A stretch of DNA of 7,658 nt from an uncultured Alphaproteobacteria bacterium (GCA_944391365.1 CALXTH010000148.1:1-7658); one strand, 5' to 3'. Shown: positions 1 through 6,155, counted from the first letter of the stretch. Notes: generated from the letters alone by a model not told the origin. A program made the numbers and translations.

Positions 1-642
1 ATGATGAAAAAAGCCTGTTTGTTGTCTGTTCTCGGGATGTTTGCAGCCGCGGAGGCTCAGGCTGTGCCGAACCGGATTTATGTCGGTGCGGATTATATTG
101 TTCATCAGAACAGTACAGACAGAAATGGTCCGACTTTCCGTTCGATTAATCCGAATATTAATTTTCCGACTGAATATCCGGAGGATTTTTCGTTGCCGAG
201 TGTGAATATCGGGTATAATTTCAGTGAAAATTTTGGTATTGAGGCGTTTTATCAGTCTTCGAGTTCGGAGGATGACCGTTATTTCGGGGTCTGGAACAGT
301 TTGGATACGCTGGGTGCCGAAACCGATTTTCAGGCTTACGGTGTTGACCTGATGGCTTATCTTAAAACAACGGATAAAGTCGACTGGCTGCTTTCTGCCG
401 GTATTGCGCAGTATGAATATGAGACCAAGTTCAAGTATCGTTATTTGAATTTGTATCGTTCCGAGAAAATTGAAGAAGACGGTTTGGGTATCAGACTTGG
501 TACGGGCTTCCAGATCAATTTTGATGATTATGTTTCTTTCCGGGCGATGTATCGTTATATTTTCTCTGATGTCCCGGGGTTAAAGCACGCTCAGGAATTT
601 TTAATCGGTGTCAGGGTCGGCTTTTATCCTTTCTTTTATTAA
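1..642 (+). CDS. Outer-membrane beta-barrel protein (8-strand-like), paralogue of the one at 1921-2514
   Basis: Predicted 213-residue outer-membrane protein; exact function not recognised. Residues 1-21 form a Sec signal peptide: MMKK, a hydrophobic core, and an AQA site with likely cleavage before V22. The mature part alternates polar and aromatic/aliphatic residues as in small beta-barrels, and the C-terminus is aromatic (FYPFFY), the type of end recognised by the BAM complex. Its size suits an 8-strand barrel of the OmpA-transmembrane/Omp25-like kind. It aligns along its length with the protein at 1921-2514: GIEAFYQ (79-85), YGVDLMAY (113-120), GIRLGTGFQ (163-171), FRAMYRY (180-186) and a near-terminal EFLIGVR. 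The window begins exactly at the first ATG, so the ribosome site is not visible. Codon 2 is also ATG and may be the true start. The nucleosidase gene follows after 30 nt with no terminator between, so cotranscription is likely. Barrel class is fairly sure; role (structural, adhesin or porin) is open. Confidence 0.8.
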   Translation: MMKKACLLSVLGMFAAAEAQAVPNRIYVGADYIVHQNSTDRNGPTFRSINPNINFPTEYPEDFSLPSVNIGYNFSENFGIEAFYQSSSSEDDRYFGVWNSLDTLGAETDFQAYGVDLMAYLKTTDKVDWLLSAGIAQYEYETKFKYRYLNLYRSEKIEEDGLGIRLGTGFQINFDDYVSFRAMYRYIFSDVPGLKHAQEFLIGVRVGFYPFFY

Positions 643-672
643 GTCCTGACAAAGAGAGGGAGGGTCGGACGG

Positions 673-1335
673 ATGGCTAAAATAGCAATTATTGCCGCGA
701 TGAGCCGGGAGATTGCTTTGCTGAAGGACATGCTGGAGGAGCTGTCTCCCCGGTCGTGCGGGCCTTTTCAGGCTTGGGGTGGTCGGTATCGGCAGCATGA
801 TATACTGGTGTTGCAGAGTGGTATCGGGAAAGTTTGTGCTGCGGTTGGAGCGGTTGAAATTATCAGAAATTTTTCTCCGGATGTGATTATCAATACCGGA
901 GCGGCCGGTGGGATAGACGGTGAGCTTGCAGTGATGGATATGGTGGTGGTCAGTAAGGCCGCTTATCACGATGTTTATTGTGGCGGGGCCGAAGGGCAGG
1001 TGCAGGGGTTTCCGATGTTTTTTGATATGGATGCCGGATGGGTATCTAAGGCTGCAGCGGCCGGGGCGGAGGTTGTTTGCGCCGCAAGCGGCGACCGGTT
1101 TGTGACAACGGCGGCTGAGGCAGAGGCGGTTCGGCGGGTTGTGCCGTCTGCCCGGATTGTGGATATGGAAACGGCGGCGATTGCCCAGGTGTGCTATTTG
1201 TATAAAGTTCCGTTTTTGAGCCTGCGGCTTATCAGTGATACGCCGGGCAGTGTTTCTGATCATGCGGCACAGTATGAGGACTTTTGGGCTGCTGCCGGGG
1301 AACATTCTTTTGAAATTTTACAGAAGTTGTTGTGA
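673..1335 (+). CDS. mtnN: 5'-methylthioadenosine/S-adenosylhomocysteine nucleosidase
   Basis: Cytosolic N-glycosidase that hydrolyses 5'-methylthioadenosine and S-adenosylhomocysteine to adenine plus the thio-sugar, relieving product inhibition of methylation and polyamine synthesis. In some bacteria it feeds LuxS. The protein is 220 residues, close to the usual 230. Visible family motifs are the N-terminal strand with E13 (equivalent of catalytic E12 in E. coli), SGIGKVCAAVGA (49-60), DVIINTGAAGG (70-80, purine-nucleoside phosphorylase fold), SGDRF (139-143), VDMETAAIAQVC (163-174) with E166, and ISD (187-189) with D189, the expected catalytic acid. All catalytic positions seem intact. The start is supported by an AGGGAGG ribosome site at 657-663, about 9 nt upstream. 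It lies 30 nt after the beta-barrel gene and is closed by the hairpin at 1358-1382. The related futalosine hydrolase is a possible alternative, but the motif match favours MTA/SAH nucleosidase. Confidence 0.93.
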   Translation: MAKIAIIAAMSREIALLKDMLEELSPRSCGPFQAWGGRYRQHDILVLQSGIGKVCAAVGAVEIIRNFSPDVIINTGAAGGIDGELAVMDMVVVSKAAYHDVYCGGAEGQVQGFPMFFDMDAGWVSKAAAAGAEVVCAASGDRFVTTAAEAEAVRRVVPSARIVDMETAAIAQVCYLYKVPFLSLRLISDTPGSVSDHAAQYEDFWAAAGEHSFEILQKLL

Positions 1336-1357
1336 AATCCGGCGAATCCAGAGATGA

Positions 1358-1382
1358 AAAAGGCGGAAAGTTTCCGCCTTTT
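1358..1382. terminator. Bidirectional intrinsic terminator between convergent genes
   Basis: A near-perfect inverted repeat: AAAAGGCGGA (1358-1367), a 5-nt loop, TCCGCCTTTT (1373-1382). The GC core is flanked by A-tracts on the left and T-tracts on the right, so an RNA hairpin followed by U residues forms from either strand. It sits 22 nt after the nucleosidase stop and 7 nt beyond the stop of the convergent MazG-like gene, so it can serve both. Confidence 0.85.
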
Positions 1383-1389
1383 GGTGATT

Positions 1390-1791
1390 TTATTGGGCCA
1401 GATCTTCAAGAAAAGGCGGTTTGTAGTTGGGGCCTTTCAGGAATTTTCCGTCTTCTCTTTTTAAGGGTTTGCCATTAACGAGTTTTGACATATTGCTGGT
1501 ATGCACCCGATGGAAGGCTTCCTGCATCGGAATATTGAATGAGACGACCATTCCGCTTAAGACGTATTGCAAGTCAGCAAGTTCTTTCATCATTTTGGCA
1601 CGGCTGGAAACGCTTGTTTTTCCGCCGGTTTCGAGTTCGCGAATCATTGTGTCGATTTCGGTATCAAGCTCGTTTAATTCTTCGTGCAGGAGTTTTTTTC
1701 TCAGTTTCAGGGTGTTTATATTATAAGGTTCGGCAATGGCCTGTTCCATGGCTTTGTGGCATTCAAGAACCTGTTGTTCGTATTCTTCCAT
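1390..1791 (-). CDS. MazG/PRA-PH-like all-alpha NTP pyrophosphohydrolase
   Basis: Small (133-residue) member of the all-alpha NTP pyrophosphohydrolase superfamily, which cleaves nucleoside triphosphates or phosphoribosyl-ATP to monophosphate plus pyrophosphate using Mg2+. The metal-binding signature EExxE-(12-28)-ExxD is visible as E37-E38-x-x-E41, a 28-residue spacer, then E70-x-x-D73. Downstream it has HRVHTSNMSKL (94-104) and a GKPLKREDGKFLKGPNYKPP-like tail, a combination I associate with the stand-alone PRA-PH-like group (COG4696-like) rather than HisE of histidine synthesis. No his genes are nearby. The probable role is nucleotide-pool sanitation, but the substrate cannot be read from the sequence. 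The start is firm: TAAGGAGA at 1798-1805 lies 6 nt upstream. The gene follows the beta-barrel gene on the same strand, but an intrinsic terminator lies between, so it probably has its own promoter (1819-1847). Confidence 0.8.
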   Translation of the reverse strand: MEEYEQQVLECHKAMEQAIAEPYNINTLKLRKKLLHEELNELDTEIDTMIRELETGGKTSVSSRAKMMKELADLQYVLSGMVVSFNIPMQEAFHRVHTSNMSKLVNGKPLKREDGKFLKGPNYKPPFLEDLAQ

Positions 1792-1818
1792 TATATTTCT
1801 CCTTATTTGGTTGAGTTG

Positions 1819-1847
1819 ATTTTAGGAGAGGCGGGAGATTTTTTCCA
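1819..1847 (-). promoter_or_regulatory. Candidate sigma70-type promoter for the MazG-like gene
   Basis: On the minus strand, TGGAAA (1842-1847) and TAAAAT (1819-1824) are separated by 17 nt, each hexamer matching consensus at 4-5 of 6 positions. It lies downstream of the terminator at 1869-1900 and would give a leader of about 20 nt that includes the strong ribosome site. The position is sensible, but the hexamers are weak enough that this is tentative. Confidence 0.3.
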
Positions 1848-1868
1848 GTATAAAAAATTACTTATGCG

Positions 1869-1900
1869 AAAAAAAAGCGGCAGATTATTGTCTCTGCCGC
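1869..1900 (-). terminator. Intrinsic terminator of the beta-barrel gene at 1921-2514
   Basis: Inverted repeat GCGGCAGA (1877-1884) / TCTGCCGC (1893-1900) with an 8-nt loop, preceded on the plus strand by eight A residues (1869-1876). Transcribed from the minus strand this is a GC-rich stem followed by eight U residues, 20 nt after the stop codon of the beta-barrel gene. Confidence 0.85.
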
Positions 1901-1920
1901 CAAAAACAATTCTGTTTGTT

Positions 1921-2514
1921 TTAGAATGTGTATCTGACACCGGCCGAGAATTCGTTAATTCTGTCGAGGTCGCTGCCATTAACAATAACATGACGATACA
2001 TACCGCGGAGGGCAACGTTGTCGGTTACGTTGTACTGCAGACCGGCAGAAATACGGTAACCAATGCCTTCATCTTTGTCGCGTCTTTCAAGGTAGTATTC
2101 ACCGTCTGTGTTGGCTGCTCTGGTCTTCAGTTCATAAGAGCCGACACCGAGGCCGCCGACGAGTTCAAATTTCTGTTCACAGCCCAAAGGAATATAACCT
2201 AATGCGTCAATACCATAGCTCTGAATGCGGGATGTGTTTTTGCCATAGAACTGACGGGTTTCGTTCTGAGACTGCTGGAAGAAACCTTCAATACCGAAGT
2301 TGGTATTGAATTTTGTACCGACGACGACCGTGGCGCTGTCGTAATTGTTTTCCTGAGCATTGAATGTTCCGTGATATCCCCAGACTTTGTCATGGTGTGC
2401 AATTGCCGCGTCAGAGTAATTGTAATCCAATCCGACATAAGGTCTCAGTTCCATTGCGTTGGCGTTAAAAGCAAATAAGCCGGCAACACCCGCAAGTAAT
2501 AATGTTTTTTTCAT
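1921..2514 (-). CDS. Outer-membrane beta-barrel protein, paralogue of the one at 1-642
   Basis: Predicted 197-residue outer-membrane barrel protein. Residues 1-20 are a Sec signal peptide (MKK, hydrophobic core, ANA, cleavage likely before M21). The mature protein opens with RPYVGLDYNY, typical of a first barrel strand, and ends in GVRYTF. A terminal phenylalanine preceded by alternating hydrophobic positions is the classic BAM insertion signal. It shares with the protein at 1-642 the blocks GIEGFFQ (74-80), YGIDALGY (100-107), GYRISAGLQ (152-160), LRGMYRH (169-175) and the end EFSAGVR, so the two are paralogues. The start is supported by AAAGGA at 2523-2528, 8 nt upstream. It is a single-gene unit with a candidate promoter (2574-2603) and its own terminator (1869-1900), the layout of an abundantly expressed surface protein. 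The specific function (porin, OmpA-like or adhesin) is not recognisable. Confidence 0.85.
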   Translation of the reverse strand: MKKTLLLAGVAGLFAFNANAMELRPYVGLDYNYSDAAIAHHDKVWGYHGTFNAQENNYDSATVVVGTKFNTNFGIEGFFQQSQNETRQFYGKNTSRIQSYGIDALGYIPLGCEQKFELVGGLGVGSYELKTRAANTDGEYYLERRDKDEGIGYRISAGLQYNVTDNVALRGMYRHVIVNGSDLDRINEFSAGVRYTF

Positions 2515-2558
2515 AAGTTATATCCTTTTATCTGTTAAAGATTATTAGGCGTTAAAGC

Positions 2559-2577
2559 TACCAAATAAATTTTGGTA
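2559..2577. repeat. 7-bp inverted repeat in the leader/-10 region of the beta-barrel gene
   Basis: TACCAAA (2559-2565) and TTTGGTA (2571-2577) are perfect inverted copies around a 5-nt AT spacer. The element overlaps the proposed -10 hexamer (2574-2579), which makes an operator or a 5' leader hairpin possible. The region is AT-rich, so chance occurrence is not excluded. Confidence 0.4.
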
Positions 2578-2603
2578 TATTGAGCAGTTTTCACCGCTAT
2601 CAA
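2574..2603 (-). promoter_or_regulatory. Candidate sigma70-type promoter for the beta-barrel gene
   Basis: On the minus strand, TTGATA (2598-2603; 5 of 6 to consensus) and TATACC (2574-2579; 4 of 6) are 18 nt apart, giving a leader of roughly 50 nt. A second weaker pair, TTGAAT then TAAATT with a 17-nt gap, lies further upstream in the same AT-rich stretch. The 194-nt gap 2515-2708 contains no gene that I can support. Confidence 0.35.
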
Positions 2604-2708
2604 TGATAAGTAATTTAAGGCATATTTTTTTATAATTCAAGTCTAAAATGCCGGATATTATTATTCTTTGTTATTTTGCAACCAAAAAGCGTTTTGTTAA
2701 AGGAAATT

Positions 2709-3692
2709 TTACTCTTTTGCTTTATTCTTTACTGCCGTCAAAATCCGTTTTTTGATAAAATCTTGCAATTCTTGGGCCTTATTCCAGCGGATTGAGATTT
2801 CAAGAACGTTGAAATATGAGCGAAGCCGGGGAGGGATTTTAACAAAATCTTTGCTTGTGGTATAAAGAATCGCTTTTTGTGTTGCCGCTTCTTTTATCAG
2901 TTGCCGCAGTTCTGGTTCAGTATAGAAATGATGATCCGGGAAATCGACTGTTTTTACCAAAGTGAAGCCGCATTCTTTCAACGAGGCATAAAATTTTCCG
3001 GGACGGCCGATGCCGGCGAAAGCGATGACCGGGGCTGAGGTGTCAGCCGGTTTTTGTGGGACAATTTGTCCGTAAAATTTTTTCAATTCGGGGAGAAGTG
3101 CGGCAGAGTTGTGTTTGTCATTGCCGATAATAACAGCTGCCTGAGCCCGTTTGAGTCCGGCGGAGATGTTTTCGCGCAGAGGGCCTGCCGGAATCGGGCG
3201 CCGGTTGCCGAATCCGAATTCGCCGTCAATGACCAGAAATGAAAGGTCTTTGTACAATCCGGGATTTTGAAAGCCGTCATCCATGATCAGAATGTCGGCA
3301 CCGGCGGCGATGGCTTTTTGAGCGGCTTTGAGACGGTCGGCATTGACGGATACGGGAGCCGTGCGGCTCAGAATAAGCGGTTCGTCACCGACATCGGCAG
3401 CTGTATGTTTTTGCGGATCAACGATGATGCCTTTCAGTTTTCCGCCGTAGCCGCGGGAAATGAAAAACGGTTTTTTTCCCAGCTGTTTAAGCAATTCGGC
3501 GATACCGGCTGCAGTTGGGGTTTTTCCACTGCCGCCGGCGGTCAGGTTGCCGACACAGATGACCGGAATGCCGACTTTTGTCGGGCGGCGCAGTCTGAGG
3601 CGCAGGGCGGTTATGCCGCTGTAAAACATTCCGACCGGCAGCAATAGTGATGAAAGCAGGCCGGGAGACTTCCAGAAACCGGGGGTTTTCAT
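2709..3692 (-). CDS. lpxK: Tetraacyldisaccharide 4'-kinase
   Basis: Inner-membrane-associated kinase of the Raetz lipid A pathway that transfers the ATP gamma-phosphate to the 4' position of the tetraacyl disaccharide, giving lipid IVA. The protein is 327 residues, normal for the family. It has a hydrophobic N-terminal stretch (about 11-30) for membrane contact, then the P-loop TAGGSGKTP (51-59), SRGYGG (79-84), VGDEP (101-105), DDGFQ (138-142) in the position of the catalytic/Mg-binding aspartates, PDHHFY (252-257) and TTSKDFVK (278-285). All are hallmarks of LpxK and none is missing. The start overlaps the waaA stop by 4 nt (ATGA), and an AAGGA ribosome site at 3701-3705 lies 8 nt upstream. 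It is the last gene of the fliN-DUF374-waaA-lpxK unit. I see no GC-rich terminator in the AT-rich DNA downstream. Confidence 0.95.
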   Translation of the reverse strand: MKTPGFWKSPGLLSSLLLPVGMFYSGITALRLRLRRPTKVGIPVICVGNLTAGGSGKTPTAAGIAELLKQLGKKPFFISRGYGGKLKGIIVDPQKHTAADVGDEPLILSRTAPVSVNADRLKAAQKAIAAGADILIMDDGFQNPGLYKDLSFLVIDGEFGFGNRRPIPAGPLRENISAGLKRAQAAVIIGNDKHNSAALLPELKKFYGQIVPQKPADTSAPVIAFAGIGRPGKFYASLKECGFTLVKTVDFPDHHFYTEPELRQLIKEAATQKAILYTTSKDFVKIPPRLRSYFNVLEISIRWNKAQELQDFIKKRILTAVKNKAKE

Positions 3693-4951
3693 GCGAGGTA
3701 TCCTTCTATTTTGCTTAAAATTCCATCAAGGACTTTGTTTTCTTTGTCCGTCCAGACGCAGGCTTTGTCCTGGTGTTTTCGAAGATTTTCCGGGTTTTGC
3801 AGCAGGCTGATTGCGGTGTTTTTCAATTCTTCGGCATCGGAGATCTGAATTATGGCGCCGGCACGGCGGGCTCTGGTCATGGCATCGGCAAAGTTATGCA
3901 TGTGCGGGCCGACGATTACGGCGTTGTGCTGACGGGAGGGTTCCATAAAGTTCTGTCCGCCGTGGGGGATGAGGGAGCCACCGACAAAAGTCAGCGGAGA
4001 CAGGCTGTACCACAATCCCATTTCGCCGATGGTGTCGGCAATATAAACTTCGGTTTCAGGGGTGATGTTTTCTCCGGCGGAGCGCAACGCGGTTTTCAGG
4101 CCATATTGTTGCAGGGTTTCGGCAATTTCGGTGCCGCGGCCGGGGTGGCGCGGGGCGATGAGGGTTAACAGCCCCGAAACCGCGTGTTCCATTTCTTTCA
4201 GGTAACGGCCGATTTGGCTTTCTTCATCGTGATGGGTGGAACTGAGCAGCCACAGGGGGCGGTTGCCGATTTGTTTTTTCAGTGTGTCAAGGATGGCGGT
4301 GTTGACCGGAAGCGGGAGCCCCGCATATTTCAGGTTGCCGAGGCATGCGGTTTCGGGAGCCCCGAGAATCTTCAGTCGGCGGGCATCTTCTTCCGACTGG
4401 CCGAGGCAGAAGGTGAAACAGCCGAGAAGTTCCCTGATGATAAATTTGAAATGTTGCCAACGTTTGAATGAGCGGTCGGAAATTCGTCCGTTTACCAAAA
4501 GCAGCGGAATATTTCTTTGTTTGATGTCGGAAAGCATGGCCGGCCAGAAGTCGGATTCAAACCACAGAACCATATCCGGGTGCCAGAAATCAAGAAAGCG
4601 TTTGGTGAATTTCGGATTGTCAAGCGGGATATACTGGTGAAAGGCTCGGTCAGGGAGGCGTTTGTCCATGATTTCGGCCGAGGTGACGGTTCCGGTTGTG
4701 ACCATGATGTGACAACCGGGGATCTTTTCAAGCAGTTTGTTGATTAGCGGGAGCATGGAAACGGACTCGCCGACAGAAGCCCCGTGAAACCAGATCAGAT
4801 GCCCTTCGGGACGGTCATGTCCGGGCAGTCCCAGTCGTTCGTTAAACCGGTTAAGGTCTTCTTTCCCGGCAGCTTTCCGTTTGTTTATGCAGGGTTTGAG
4901 CACCAGAGGGTAAGCGGCACGGATGAGCGTTTTGTATAAGTTGATAAACAT
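3689..4951 (-). CDS. waaA: 3-deoxy-D-manno-octulosonic acid (Kdo) transferase
   Basis: Membrane-anchored GT30 glycosyltransferase that moves Kdo from CMP-Kdo to lipid IVA, the first core step of LPS. At 420 residues it has the usual length. Residues 1-20 are an amphipathic/hydrophobic anchor. The N-terminal domain has WFHGASVGES (54-63), whose E62 matches the catalytic glutamate, and FESDFWP (131-137). The C-terminal nucleotide-sugar domain shows SSTHHDEES (237-245), APRHPGR (266-272), DTIGEMGLWY (306-315) and GGSLIPHGGQNFMEP (324-338). The start codon overlaps the stop of the upstream acyltransferase gene by 1 nt (TGATG), with a weak GAGG site 4 nt upstream, so translation is probably coupled. 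Whether it adds one or two Kdo residues cannot be decided from motifs. Identity is very secure. Confidence 0.96.
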   Translation of the reverse strand: MFINLYKTLIRAAYPLVLKPCINKRKAAGKEDLNRFNERLGLPGHDRPEGHLIWFHGASVGESVSMLPLINKLLEKIPGCHIMVTTGTVTSAEIMDKRLPDRAFHQYIPLDNPKFTKRFLDFWHPDMVLWFESDFWPAMLSDIKQRNIPLLLVNGRISDRSFKRWQHFKFIIRELLGCFTFCLGQSEEDARRLKILGAPETACLGNLKYAGLPLPVNTAILDTLKKQIGNRPLWLLSSTHHDEESQIGRYLKEMEHAVSGLLTLIAPRHPGRGTEIAETLQQYGLKTALRSAGENITPETEVYIADTIGEMGLWYSLSPLTFVGGSLIPHGGQNFMEPSRQHNAVIVGPHMHNFADAMTRARRAGAIIQISDAEELKNTAISLLQNPENLRKHQDKACVWTDKENKVLDGILSKIEGYLA

Positions 4952-5703
4952 CAGGCCTCGCTGACAAAATGATTTTTTTTGACTTTGATTTTGGTGCCAG
5001 GGGCGACCGGAGTGCGTCCGAGAGCCGTGTCTGCTTCCATACTGATGGCGACCATTTCTTTTTCTACTTTCTGGCGGAGTTCTTCCATTTCATCCGGGGT
5101 GGCATTTTTAGGGATATAAAACGGTCGTGTTGTACGGACAATTCCCCGGTTGAACGGGAAAGGGAGCATCATGTCGTCCCAGCTTTTGGTGAAAATCCGG
5201 GCATGTTTGCAGCTGTATGTGATGCCGATAAGCGGTTTGCCGCTTTTTTGGGCAAAGTAGAGGGGGCTCATGTTCATGTGCATGCCGGGGCCGACCGGGC
5301 CGTCCGGAATGATACAGATGCTGTGGTTTTGTTTCAGAGATTTCATCAGGGCGACAGCTGCGGCTTTGGCATTGCTGGTGGTGGAGCCGCCAATGACGCC
5401 GAGCCCGTAGTGTTCCAGCAGGCGGGCCATCAGTTTTCCGTCGTTGTGCAGAGAAACGAGTGCATTCAGCGGATGTTTGCGGTTCCAGAAACCGGGGATC
5501 ATTGTGGCCCGGCCGTGCCAGCAGATCAGGATAATACTACCCTCTTTGTCCCAAATATCATAAAACCCGGCCAGTTCTTTTTTGTTCCAGCGGGTGGTGT
5601 AATGTACAACTTTTGTATACCAATAAAGCAGGCGGCTCATCAGTTCGGAACCGGTTTCGGATTTGAGCAGCCGGCGGGTGATTTTTTTGATGCCTTTTGC
5701 CAT
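4951..5703 (-). CDS. DUF374-family lysophospholipid/lipid A acyltransferase-like protein
   Basis: 250-residue DUF374 protein, distantly related to the LPLAT acyltransferases. Visible blocks are TTRWN (36-40), ICWHGR (60-65), SLHNDGKLMARLLEHYG (84-100), GGSTTS (105-110), IIPDGPVGPG (131-140) and a hydrophobic segment GKPLIGITYS (155-164), in the usual DUF374 order. There is no signal peptide, and a basic N-terminus suggests peripheral binding to the inner membrane. Many relatives read HRDGE where this one has HNDGK (86-90). From memory, some DUF374 members act as lipid A secondary acyltransferases in bacteria lacking LpxL/LpxM. The position directly before waaA and lpxK fits an acylation step on lipid A, but the acyl donor and acceptor are inference. 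It starts 4 nt after the fliN stop and I see no Shine-Dalgarno in the 20 nt upstream, so translation probably depends on reinitiation from fliN. The C-terminal 20 residues are basic. Confidence 0.82.
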   Translation of the reverse strand: MAKGIKKITRRLLKSETGSELMSRLLYWYTKVVHYTTRWNKKELAGFYDIWDKEGSIILICWHGRATMIPGFWNRKHPLNALVSLHNDGKLMARLLEHYGLGVIGGSTTSNAKAAAVALMKSLKQNHSICIIPDGPVGPGMHMNMSPLYFAQKSGKPLIGITYSCKHARIFTKSWDDMMLPFPFNRGIVRTTRPFYIPKNATPDEMEELRQKVEKEMVAISMEADTALGRTPVAPGTKIKVKKNHFVSEA

Positions 5704-5707
5704 TTTG

Positions 5708-5965
5708 TTATAACTGTTTCTTTATGATGTCCGTTACGGCAATTCCGATGCTTTCATCTTCGGTTATGACTACTTCGCCGCGGCCGATGAGGATATCGTT
5801 GGCATAAATGTCAACGTAGTCGTTTATGCCGCGGTCAAGCTCGACAACGGCGCCTCGTCCGAGTTTGAGAAGCTGGTTGACCCGCAGAATGGCCGAGCCG
5901 AGGGTGACAGAGAGCTCAATATTAATGCCGTCACCGATATTTTCAGACGGTAAGGGTTTGTTCAT
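5708..5965 (-). CDS. fliN: FliN-type flagellar motor switch (SpoA domain) protein
   Basis: 85-residue protein that is almost entirely one SpoA/FliN C-terminal domain (about 14-82). In the flagellum FliN forms the base of the cytoplasmic C-ring, where it helps switch rotation and dock export cargo. The signature runs INIELSVTLGSAILRVNQLL (15-34), LGRGAVVELDR (35-45), DIYANDILIGRGEVVI (52-67) and IGIAVTDII (73-81), very close to the FliN consensus. It lacks the longer N-terminal extension of E. coli FliN (137 residues), but short forms are known. The type III secretion homologue (SctQ C-terminal part) is the main alternative; the sequence favours FliN. An AAAGGA site at 5974-5979, 8 nt upstream, fixes the start. 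No other flagellar gene is in the window. It is the first gene of a unit continuing into lipid A genes. Confidence 0.88.
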   Translation of the reverse strand: MNKPLPSENIGDGINIELSVTLGSAILRVNQLLKLGRGAVVELDRGINDYVDIYANDILIGRGEVVITEDESIGIAVTDIIKKQL

Positions 5966-5997
5966 CAGAATATTCCTTTATCTTTCATCTTTAATTA

Positions 5998-6025
5998 TTT
6001 ATACAATGTTGTCCGAATTTGCAAA
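5998..6025 (-). promoter_or_regulatory. Candidate promoter of the fliN-DUF374-waaA-lpxK unit
   Basis: On the minus strand, TTTGCA (6020-6025; 4 of 6) and TATAAA (5998-6003; 5 of 6) are 16 nt apart, predicting a leader of about 25 nt before the fliN start. It sits within a small inverted repeat region (TTTGC 6018-6022 / GCAAA 6026-6030). I see no sigma54 (GG-N10-GC) or sigma28-like flagellar promoter at this position. Confidence 0.4.
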
Positions 6026-6125
6026 GCAAAAAAAGTGTTTTTCCCACCGTCAAAACGCGAATCCGTCCGGAAAGCGGTCTGTTCAGGGGAGGGGCTTTTC
6101 GTTGTGGATTAAAGTGTTTATCGGT

Positions 6126-6155
6126 TTGCCAGACTCTGTGATTTGTGGCATTAAT
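6126..6155 (+). promoter_or_regulatory. Candidate promoter of lon
   Basis: TTGCCA (6126-6131; 5 of 6 to the -35 consensus) and ATTAAT (6150-6155; 4 of 6) are 18 nt apart, giving a leader of about 30 nt that includes the ribosome site. I could not recognise a heat-shock sigma32-type promoter, which would be expected for lon in many proteobacteria, so this assignment is tentative. Confidence 0.33.

Noticed and set aside
601..1305. 234-codon open frame on the minus strand, antisense to the nucleosidase gene
   Set aside because: Rich in H, R, N and P, without motifs, and antisense to a clear MTA/SAH nucleosidase. A shadow frame.
1684..2202. 172-codon open frame on the plus strand across the MazG-like and barrel genes
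   Set aside because: It reads through an intrinsic terminator and antisense to two supported genes, with no ribosome site or family motif.
2680..2700. AACCAAAA...TTTTGTT as an lpxK terminator
   Set aside because: The stem is short, bulged and almost wholly A-T, too weak to call as an intrinsic terminator.
4969..5727. 252-codon open frame on the plus strand, antisense to the DUF374 gene
   Set aside because: Its protein looks like a mirror of the real gene (rich in F, G, D, H), has no family motif, and covers the whole of a well-supported gene. Minus-strand genes here avoid codons whose complements are stops, which keeps such frames open by chance.
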